Assembly: GCA_037974665.1 (NCBI GenBank)
Contig: CM075765.1
Span: 18,055,648 to 18,119,647 of the forward strand
Reading direction: 5' to 3'
Source: Ehretia macrophylla
Taxonomy: Eukaryota; Streptophyta; Magnoliopsida; Boraginales; Ehretiaceae
Length of the DNA: 64,000 nt
Position numbers and translations under genes: made by a program
Part shown: piece after piece, positions 55,523-64,000 of the stretch
How positions within the stretch are numbered: the stretch's first letter is position 1
How the letters are laid out: the number at the start of each line of letters is the position of its first letter
Notes under the pieces: generated by a model
What the model was told of the DNA's origin: nothing
Databases searched by the model: none
Seen by the model: the letters and a program-made list of their open reading frames with translations, nothing else

Positions 55523-57049
55523 ATGGGGAGGTCGAAATCGGAAGATTCCCAAGCGATGGAGGTGAGGTCCTATGGTGGGGACGAGAGTCCGTCGAGCTCG
55601 GAATCTACCTCGGACAGAGACCAAGGTGGCGACAGCACCGATGAATCTCGAGGATCGGTTCGGCGATCTGAGCCCGGGGAGAGTGATGATGACTGTCAAG
55701 TCATTGGGGTCAGGCAAGTGCAAGAAGAAGCCAAGGCGGATCCTTTGGCCGACCTGGGATACTTGGGAGATAGGGAAGATGAGGAGCCATTGAACCAGTT
55801 GGAGGGAGTTGAGATACCACAAGAGTACCTAACTGGAGCCTCTACGTCGAAACCGATTGAAGAGGTCTCGATTAGGGCGGTCCGACCTCAGAGCTCAGCT
55901 ACAGCCAGTGGTTCGTCGGCTCGGGGGAAGAGGATAGAGCAGCTGTTTGCCTACTATAAGCGTGAGTGCCATTCTACCGTCCAGATGGCTAACGCCAAGC
56001 TAAGGGATTGGTCGGTGGACCGACACCACAAGCTGAAGGTTCCAGGTCAGAATGAATCCGCCTACTATCCTCCACTCGATCACTTTATTATCTATGACCT
56101 CGCATTCAATGTCATCCGGCTTCCACTTCCCGACTTCATTGCCGGCATTTTGAATTACTTTGAGCTTAGCCCGGGTCAGATGTCACCAAATGGTTGGGCC
56201 GTAATGGTGGCGTTTTATGTATTCTACCTTGAGAGAAAAATAGAGTCGACCCTGCGTCGGTTCAGGCAGTTCTTTGTGTGCAACCCCAACCCGAAGCAGA
56301 CAAGGTGGTTTCATTTCGCAACTCGGGCCAAAAATGTAATATTCACCAAATGGCACTCCTCCAACAAAGGCTAGCACAACGACTACTATTGGGTCGAGCC
56401 GGCTGTGAACCCGGGGTGTAGAGTGGATTAGAATCCATCTTTAAAGAAGAATGTGAACGATGACCCTAAGCTCTCAGAAGCGGAACTCACCGAGGTCGGG
56501 GTACTGAGACCCGAGCAAGGTATGCTGATTGAAATTGACAGCGTCCTCAGGTGGGACAGAATCTGGAAATCAAAGTTATTCGGGAGAGAACCCGACGTGA
56601 AGAATGAGCATCCCCATCTATTTCCTGAGCTCGAAGAGAATGCGGAGTCCGGCTCGGAAGAGAGTCAGTTAGCAGGATCAATGCCCGACCTCCTCGTTTT
56701 CTTGTCTACCGTTGTTCTTTTTAGTTTGCATTTGGTCATTTCTAACCTTTCTTTCTTTTATTTTTTGAAAATATGGCGGATACGGTAAAGCTCGCGTATG
56801 CTCAGAGGAGGAGAAAGACCGAGGCCAGTGGCGAAGTCTCGGCTCGATCCGGCTTGGGGTCCACCGTCCATCAAGGGTAGAAGTAGTGGCCCGGTAGACA
56901 AGTGCGGGAGGTCGGCGCCAAGGTCTCTTCCAAGGGGACATTGGGGTCTCCCCTGCCTAAAAGTTCAAGCTCGAGGGTGGCGATCCCCGAGCGCTCAGCG
57001 TCCTACCCTGAGAGTAAGAAACGGCCTCAGGCCGAATACTCCGGGAAAG
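55523..57049 (+). other. Tat accessory gene block, PF04195-like domain, copy C
   Basis: It starts MGRSKSEDSQAMEVRSYGGD at 55523 and has an acidic Ser-rich N-terminus. The conserved PF04195-like domain follows (HFIIYDLAFNVIRLPLPDF, YFELSPGQMSPNGWAVMVAF, LRRFRQFFVC). A Ser/Arg-rich linker then runs into the CRM insertion. It is the better preserved of the two copies over the N-terminal 280 residues. The role is unknown; no catalytic motif is seen. Confidence 0.7.
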
Positions 57050-57400
57050 TGATGCGGAACATGATTCAAAGGAATTGATGAAAAAGATTGACAAAATAAA
57101 ACCCAAGAAGAAGAACAAATAAACCTTCATATTTTTTCTTATATTATGAATAGTATTGTTTTGTTATGAATAGTATCCTTTAGTTTGTTTTATCCCACAT
57201 AGGAAGTTTAGCAAATTTTAAGGCCTAAGAGCTCCTATAAATAGATAGCTTCCCAAGCTCATTAAACACACTTCAATCAATACAAAGCTAGTATTGTATA
57301 CTTCCTCTCTAGCATTCTAGAGTTGTAATATTTAAAGTTTTCCTTGTATCAAGGACGTTTTGCTAGAACGAATCTAGTGTTTCGCTTCCGTTCTGCGTCA
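57050..57400 (+). repeat. 5' LTR of the CRM-clade element (351 bp)
   Basis: It runs TGATGCGGAACATG to TTCCGTTCTGCGTCA. A TATA box CCTATAAATAG lies near 57235 and the transcript should start about 30 bp later. Confidence 0.93.
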
Positions 57401-57612
57401 GTTGGTACCAGAGCCAAGTTCGAGAGTCCTAGTTTAGAGGGTTGTAGTTGTAATTGAGCCGTATGCTCTGCACTTGCCACTAATAGTGGACCCTGTGCAT
57501 CAGAAAGCTTGATTGGTCAATTGAGTCGTATGCTCTGCACTTGCCACGTATAATGGATCTTATGCATCAGAAAACTTGACCAATTAAATTACAAACCTAT
57601 AAGCCGGAGAAT

Positions 57613-58980
57613 ATGGCGTCCAAGAACAACAATGGTGGTGGAGATAGTGGCAACGTTGACATCAACATTGCTGGTAGTAGCCATAGCAGAGGCGAAGGCG
57701 GCCATCCTATTGATGGTGATCGAGGGATGGAGGCCCTTTGGGCGGAGATACAAGCTCAAGAAGAAAAGATGACCCGTGAACTCCGAGAGATTCGCGACAT
57801 CCTTTCCAACTTAAGCCTAAATGCCAACAGGGCTCGTGACGATGGTGGGATCAACCGTGCCAGAGAAGATGCTCGTGGCCAACCTATCAATCAACACGAC
57901 CTTGCAATTCGTCATAGGCAACCAGCCTATGAAGATGAATCTGATGAAGAGCTCCTAAACTACCGAGGAATCAACCAAGCACAACCACGAGCTAGAAATC
58001 AACCACAACATCCTCATCAACGTGGTTTTGCTCGACATCGCAGACCACCAACATATGAGGAGGAATCTGACAGTGACGAAGAAATAAATCAAAGGCATCA
58101 ACATGCACCCAGGAGAGGACAAGGCTTTGACGAATATCGTCCTAAAGCCGACATTCTCAACTTCAACGGCGATCTTAATATTGAAGCATTTCTTGATTGG
58201 TGCAATGAAGTTGAAAAATTCTTTGACATGATGGATGTACCGGAGGACAAACAAGTAAAACTAGTCGCCTACAAATTAAAGGGCGGTGCAGCTGCTTGGT
58301 GGGACACCTTGCAAAACAATAGAAGGCGACAAGGAAAGGCACCCGTTCGGACTTGGAGAAAGATGAAACAACAACTGAAAGGAAGATTCCTTCATCCAGA
58401 TTATGAACAATACTTGTTCCAACAATACCAAAACTGCAGCCAGGGTCATCGATCAGTGAGAGAATACACTGATGAATTTCTGCGCCTTACTGCTAGGTGC
58501 AATATATCAAAGTCGGAGGAACATCAAACATCACGATACCTCAACGGCTTGAAATTTGCAATCCGGTATATGATGACATTAGCTCCAATATGGACCGTTG
58601 ATGAAGGTTACAACATGGCATTAAAGGCATAAATACTTTTGGCTCGTCCTTCCACTCGACAAACTCCTTTTGCACCAGTCCGTTCGAATCCTGACAGAGG
58701 CAAACAAGTTGCAGAAGAAGCAACTCGTCCTTTCACTCACAATACTGGTACTAGCAATCAAGGGGTTGCCAAATCAATTAAACAGACGTCGAATACCACC
58801 CGACCCAATAATCCATATGCTAGGCCAACCATTGGAAAATGTTTCAAATGTGGAGAACCTGGTCATCGTTCCAATGAATGCCGAGCTCGCAAGTCTGTCA
58901 ATCTAGCAGACTATGATAATGAGTGTGATGAAGAAGTTGAGTACAATAATGATGATGACTTGGAGGATGCTAAAATTACA
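57613..58980 (+). other. CRM-clade gag region
   Basis: The start is at ATGGCGTCCAAGAAC. A disordered Asn/Gly/His-rich N-terminus leads to the retrotransposon gag domain ([51 protein letters not shown]-like text) and then to a CCHC zinc knuckle KCFKCGEPGHRSNECRARK near 58840-58900. The protein forms the virus-like particle and binds element RNA. The region is broken. Confidence 0.88.
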
Positions 58981-59099
58981 GACGAAGATAGAGAACAAGT
59001 GACTGTGTCATTCAACGATTATTGTACACTCCGAAACAAGAAGACTCATCCCAGCGCAAACGCATCTTTCATTCAAAATGCAGTATTCAAGAAAAGGTA

Positions 59100-62000
59100 T
59101 GCAACCTTATTATTGACAACGGGAGCTGGGAGAATATTGTTTCAAGAGCTTTGGTGAATCACTTGAAGCTGCCCACAGAACCTCATCCAACACCATACGA
59201 GATTGGGTGGATCAAGAAAGGACCTTCAATAAAGGTCACAGATGTGTGCAAAGTTTCTATTTCTATTGGAAAATCTTACCAGGATGAAATCATGTGTGAC
59301 GTAATTGACATGGATGCCTGTCATATTCTACTTGGGCGACCGTGGCAATATAACGTTGATGCAACTCATCGAGGAAGAACAAATGTCTATTTTTTCTGGT
59401 GGAATGGAAAGAAAATAGCAATCCTCCCAACCAACAAAGATAGACGCAAAACTTCTAAAGTGGAGGGGAAGTCTTTCCTTATTATGGCAGATTCTGCAAA
59501 TGAATTCTTCAAAGAATCAAATGAGACCGGAGAAACTTTTGCTCTTGTAGTCAAAGGAGAGGAATCGCATGAAGAAGAAGTCCCAGAGGAGGTACAACAC
59601 ATATTGAAAGAATTTAAAGAAATTATTCCGGATGAATTACCTGATGGACTTCCACCAATGAGGGACATCCAGCATCACATTGACTTAGTCCCTGGAGCAA
59701 GTTTGCCAAATCTACCTCACTACCGGATGAGCCCAAGGGAGAATGAAATACTAAAAGAAAAGGTAGAAGAATTAATGCGCAAGGGGCATATTAGAGAAAG
59801 TATGAGTCCGTGTGTAGTACCAGCTTTGTTGACACCCAAGAAGGAAGGAAGCTGGAGAATGTGTGTGGATAGCCGAGCCATCAACAAAATCACAGTCAGG
59901 TATCGTTTCCCTATACCTCGACTGGAGGATATGTTGGATCAATTACAAGGGTCAACAATCTTCTCGAAGATTGACTTGCGTAGCGGCTATCACCAAATCT
60001 GTTTAAGGCCGGGAGATGAATGGAAAACTGCTTTCAAAACACGGGAAGGCTTATACGAATGGTTAGTCATGCCATTTGGACTATCCAACGCACCAAGTAC
60101 ATTCATGCGCCTTATGAATCAAGTCCTCAAGCCATTTATCGGAAGGTTTGTCGTGGTTTATTTCGACGACATTTTGATCTATAGCCACTACAAAGAAGAG
60201 CATATGGACCACCTACGTCAGATTATGAAAGTCCTTCAAGACAACAAGTTATTTGTCAACTTAAAAAAATGCAGCTTTATGACAAATCGCTTAGTTTTCT
60301 TGGGCTTCATTGTAAGTGCTGAAGGAATCTATGTTGATGATGAGAAAGTTCGAGCAATCAGAGACTGGCCGACTCCAAAGACAGTCAATGAAGTCAGAAG
60401 CTTTCATGGCTTAGCCACATTTTACAGGAGGTTCATCAAGAATTTTAGCAGTATCGTTGCTCCTATCACTGATTGCTTAAAGAAAGGAAAATTCCAGTGG
60501 AATGAGGCTGCTGACAAAAGTTTTGCACAAATCAAAGAAAAGTTGACAACTGCACCTGTCTTGGTGTTGCCGAATTTCGATAAAGTTTTTGAAGTGGAAT
60601 GTGATGCAAGTGGAATTGGCATTGGGGCAGTATTATCTCAAGAAGGCAGACCTGTTGCATTCTACAGTGAAAAGCTTAGCGAGGCACGTCAAAAATGGTC
60701 AACCTATGAGCAGGAGTTATATGTTATGCTTCAAGCTTTACGACATTGGGAGTATTACTTAATTCCACGTGAATTTGTAATATATTCTGATCATGAAGCC
60801 TTGAAGCATTTCAAGAGTCAAAAACATTTGAACAAGATGCATGCAAGGTGGGCTTCGTATATGAAGCAATTTCCTTATGTTATTAAACATAAATCAGGAG
60901 CTTTCAATCGTGTTGCCGATGCCTTGAGTAGTAGGGCAACTTTGCTGGTTACTTTAAGTGGCGAAGTTGTAGGGTTTGAATGTCTGAAGGATCTCTACCC
61001 AGAGGATGAAGATTTTAATGAAGTTTGGCATAAACACTTGTCAAAGCAACCAACTGGAGACTTCCACGTCCATGATGATTACCTATTCAAAGGTAACAGA
61101 CTTTGCATCCCGAGGACATCCTTAAGGGAGAAAATCATTCGAGACTTGCATGGAGGAGGACTCGGTGGACATCTTGGACGAGATAAGACTATTGCAAGTG
61201 TGGAGGAAATGTATTTTTGGCCACAAATCGAAAGAGATGTGGGCAAGTTCGTGAGGCAATGTCCAATTTGTCAAACTGCAAAGGGCCAGACACAAAACAC
61301 GGGACTCTATATGCCGTTGCCTATACCAGAAGATATTTGGAAAGATTTGTCTATGGATTTCGTCTTGGGATTGCCAAGAACCCAAAGAGGAGTAGACTCT
61401 GTATTTGTGGTCGTGGATAGATTTTCAAAGATGGCGCATTTCATCCCTTGCAGGAAGACTTCAGATGCAGTGCACATTGCAAGACTATTCTTCCAAGAGA
61501 TTGTGCGACTCCATGGAGTCCCAAAATCCATCACTTCTTATAGAGATTCTAAATTTCTATCTCACTTTTGGCTCACATTATGGAAGCTCTTCGATGCAAG
61601 TTTAAAGTTCAGTAGCACAACTCATCCTCAAACTGATGGTCAAACCGAGGCAACCAACAGAACCTTGAAAAATTTGATTCGTTGTATTTGCCAAGATAAG
61701 CCGAGACAATGGGATTTTGCACTTGCACAAGCTGAGTTTGCCTATAATAGTGCAATCCACAGCTCAACTGGAGTATCACCATTTTTCATTGTCTACAAGA
61801 AGGTACCAAAGCATGCTCTAGATTTGGTTAAACTGCCGAAATTCTCTGATAAGAGCATTGCAGCAAATAAAATGGCGGAACAAGTGCAGTCTATTCAAGA
61901 AGAGGTGAAACAGAAATTGGAAGCCTCAAATGCCAAATACAAGACTGCAGCTGATAAGCATAAAAGGGTGAAGGTATTTAAAAAAGGGGATATGGTCATG

Positions 62001-62312
62001 GTCTACTTGAGGAAAGAAAGAATTCCAGTGGGTACCTACAACAAGATGAATCCGAAGAAGTATGGTCCCTACCAAATTTTAAAGAAGATCAATGACAATG
62101 CTTATGTGGTTGATCTTCCGGATGATTGGGGAATTTCATCAACCTTCAATGTTGCTGATTTATATGATTACTATCCACAGGAAGGTTCTTTATATCCGAA
62201 AATTAACTCGAGGGCGAGTTTTTCTCAAGTGGAGGAGATTGATGCGGAACATGATTCAAATGAATTGATGAAAAAGATTGACAAAATAAAACCCAAGAAG
62301 AAGAACAAATAA
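59100..62312 (+). other. CRM-clade pol region: protease, RT, RNase H, integrase
   Basis: A long open frame covers protease (near 59100-59450, with [20 protein letters not shown]), RT (about 59700-60330, active site [11 protein letters not shown]), RNase H (about 60590-60950, [19 protein letters not shown]) and integrase. Integrase shows a zinc finger HLGRDK...[10 protein letters not shown], the core [11 protein letters not shown], and [19 protein letters not shown]. The C-terminal tail [20 protein letters not shown] continues through [11 protein letters not shown] into the 3' LTR, where it ends with Lys-rich KIKPKKKNK at 62312. It has no canonical chromodomain, as usual for CRM. Confidence 0.88.
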
Positions 62313-62590
62313 ACCTTCATATTTTTTCTTATGTTATGAATAGTATTATTTTGTTATGAATAGTATCCTTTAGTTTGTTTTATCCCACATAGGAAGTCTA
62401 GCAAATTTTAAGGCCTAAGAGCTCCTATAAATAGATAGCTCCCCAAGCTCATTAAACATACTTCAATCAATACAAAGCTAGTATTGTATACTTCATTTCT
62501 AGCATTCTAGAGTTGTAATATTTAAAGTTTTCCTTGTATCAAGGACGTTTTGCTAGAACGAATCTAGTGTTTCGCTTCCGTTCTGCGTCA
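62240..62590 (+). repeat. 3' LTR of the CRM-clade element (351 bp), overlapped by pol
   Basis: It starts directly after the polypurine tract. The first 73 bases encode the end of pol. It ends TTCTGCGTCA and is followed by the duplication GAAAG. Confidence 0.93.
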
Positions 62591-63415
62591 GAAAGGCAAG
62601 GCCACAGAGGTTAGCCCTCCCAGCAAGGATTTTGTGGAGGCAACCAAGGTCCCTTGCGACCCCAAGCTGGCAATAGTCTTGGCGAAGCAGCTCTCGCTCG
62701 ACCTGAGGACGACCACAATCACGGTGAGGTATCTTCGACCGTGTTGATATGGTTATGTTTTTCAGCTTGGCTAATCATTTTGCTATCTTTTGCGTAGGCC
62801 GAGTCCCACATCCTTTCAGCACCCAACTTCCTTGCCAGGGTCTAGTCTCATTGCATCGAGCTCGAACAACGATACATCGACGCTCGAGCCGAGCTTGAGG
62901 CCCTGAGGGAGGACGCCGCCCTGAGGCGTAAAGTGGACACAACGGAGATTGACCGGCTGACAAAGGAGCTCGAGGCAGAGAGGTCTCGGCACGAGGCCGC
63001 GGCCAAGGACGTCGAGCGCTACAAGCTGGAGAGGCGCGAAGCCGAGACGAAGTTTCGAGAACTGGTAGATTGGATCGGCTAACAAGGGGAGAAGGCGGTG
63101 GAAGCTTTCAAGTCCAGTCAAGTGGCCGTGGACTAGTTGGCCACGGAAGGTGGGACAATGGCCAAGTACGCCGAGCTGGAGTACTACTTCCAGGGCCAAG
63201 TCGCAACTCGGGAGCGAGCGAAGACCTTTATTCCCACCTCCAAGAATGACTACATCGAAATCTTGGAGGCTTCACCACTGAAGTTCTGGGATATTCATGA
63301 GCTCCCATCCGACCTAACGTCCCAAGCTCAGGAGGTGATCGAGTTTGTGAAGAAGGGTATCGATCAGGTCGGGGATGAAGCCGATGCCACTACCTCCACC
63401 GCTGTGCCTAAGTGA
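62591..63415 (+). other. Tat accessory gene block, coiled-coil part, copy C
   Basis: The accessory gene resumes after the CRM insertion. It encodes a Glu/Lys/Arg-rich coiled coil and the conserved end KYAELEYYFQGQVATRERAK, SKNDYIEILEA and QEVIEFVKKGIDQVGDEADA, as in copy A at 21.5-22.05 kb. It is broken. Confidence 0.65.
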
Positions 63416-64000
63416 ATTTTGTAAACTCGCCCGGGTCGGGCTCTTGTAATCTTGCCCAGGTCGGGCTATTGTAATTTTAAATTTTCAATTTAATGAAATG
63501 ATTATTTTGCATTTTATTCAAGTTCGTACAAATGTACTTTTCCCTTCGTAAATTTTCTCAAGTAGATGGGGTCGGACCAATATAATTGACCTTTCAAACT
63601 TAATTTTAAATGTAAGGAACCGAGTTGGACGCGATTAATGAATTCCCATCCTAATCCGAGCTGGTTAACTGGACAACTAATGTTGCCAACCTGGACTCGT
63701 CAGTCCGATTTAAAATTGGTCAAACTAATGTTGACAAATGTTGAGTTCGAGTTTAGACCCAAACTAACATCCCGACCTGAAGCCGGATTATTCCGAGTTG
63801 GACCTTAATTCGAACTGGCAAAGCTAACCAAATTATTATTGATTATACCCGAGCTGGAACCTAGTCCGAGCTGGTTTACTTCATCATTAGCTCGTAATTA
63901 AGCGTGGCCACCACCTTAATCCAAGTTGGGCAGTAGCTTAGCAGCTGAGGCGTTTGGGCCCGGGTTGGGCTTTGCACTGGTTTACAAAATACATTGTATT
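63416..64000. other. Tat copy C spacer to window end
   Basis: It matches 22095-22670 of copy A, including GCCCGGGTCGGGCT-type repeats and the TTAAAATTGGTCAAACTAAT stretch. No gene is seen. Integrase would be expected about 150-200 bp beyond the window. Confidence 0.6.

Larger units (their letters stand above)
57050..62590 (+). mobile_element. CRM-clade chromovirus (Ty3/gypsy), complete ends
   Basis: A 5541-bp element has two 351-bp LTRs and the perfect 5-bp duplication GAAAG (57045-57049 and 62591-62595). It has a Met-tRNA type primer-binding site TTGGTACCAGAGCC at 57402-57415, then gag, a CCHC zinc knuckle, protease, RT, RNase H and integrase, and a polypurine tract (62231-62239). LTRs starting TGATG, the [20 protein letters not shown] tail and the coding frame running into the 3' LTR point to CRM, the centromere-associated lineage. 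The LTRs differ at 8 of 351 sites by eye (about 2.3 percent), giving roughly 0.9-1.6 million years at 1.3e-8 to 7e-9 substitutions per site per year. It is nearly whole, with about two breaks in the gag/protease part. Confidence 0.9.
54601..64000 (-). mobile_element. Tat-clade Ty3/gypsy element, copy C, 3' part; runs off the window
   Basis: It has the same family and orientation as copies A and B. In the window are its 3' LTR (54601-55076), the plus-strand accessory gene block (55281-63415) and the spacer that in copy A precedes integrase (63416-64000). Gag-pol and the 5' LTR must lie to the right. A CRM-clade element (57050-62590) interrupts the accessory gene. The accessory block is broken, with a few interruptions beyond the insertion itself. 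Confidence 0.9.

Noticed and set aside
1-64000. CRISPR array, prophage, operon or bacterial content
   Set aside because: Short repeats present are LTR or microsatellite repeats without spacers; all coding families are plant or plant transposon types.

Overview
This is nuclear DNA from a flowering plant, most likely a eudicot. The signs are one intron-bearing REVEILLE-type clock MYB gene, AT-rich intergenic DNA, and plant-specific transposons: Athila, Tat and CRM clades of Ty3/gypsy, L1-type LINE with RNase H, CACTA, hAT and hairpin MITEs, and a TRIM. I cannot name the species.

Layout. 1-9369 is the pol part and 3' LTR of an Athila element (+). It sits inside the 5' part of a minus-strand Tat element (9370-11411, copy B). 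11412-18845 is intergenic, with MITE-like hairpins and short tandem repeats. 18846-32216 is a complete but decayed Tat element on the minus strand (copy A) with a 5-bp target duplication; a 3.6-kb solo LTR (24020-27624) sits inside it. 33205-35858 is a 5'-truncated LINE with an 842-codon ORF. 35859-48170 is AT-rich intergenic DNA holding MITEs, a compound microsatellite, a non-autonomous CACTA element (38405-39511, TSD AGT) and a solo LTR (42319-43776). 48933-52359 is the only recognisable host gene, an RVE1-like MYB-related transcription factor with six coding exons and a TRIM in intron 1. 54167-54341 is a small hAT MITE with a perfect 8-bp TSD. 54601-64000 is a third Tat element (copy C, minus, running off the window) split by a young CRM-clade element (57050-62590, TSD GAAAG).

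How it fits together. The three Tat copies share one LTR family and one orientation, and each has been entered by a different LTR element (Athila, a Tekay/Del-like solo LTR, CRM). Copies A and C carry, downstream of pol and on the opposite strand, an accessory gene block (Transposase_28/PF04195-like domain plus a coiled coil) with its own TATA box outside the LTR. The host gene has an evening element and several G-boxes upstream, which fits a clock- and light-regulated gene.

I found no CRISPR array, no rRNA or convincing tRNA gene, and no evidence of an undescribed multi-gene system. The most interesting signals are the cis-element array in the Athila LTR, the antisense Tat accessory gene with its own promoter, the CRM pol/LTR overlap, and the leader and intron structure of the RVE gene.
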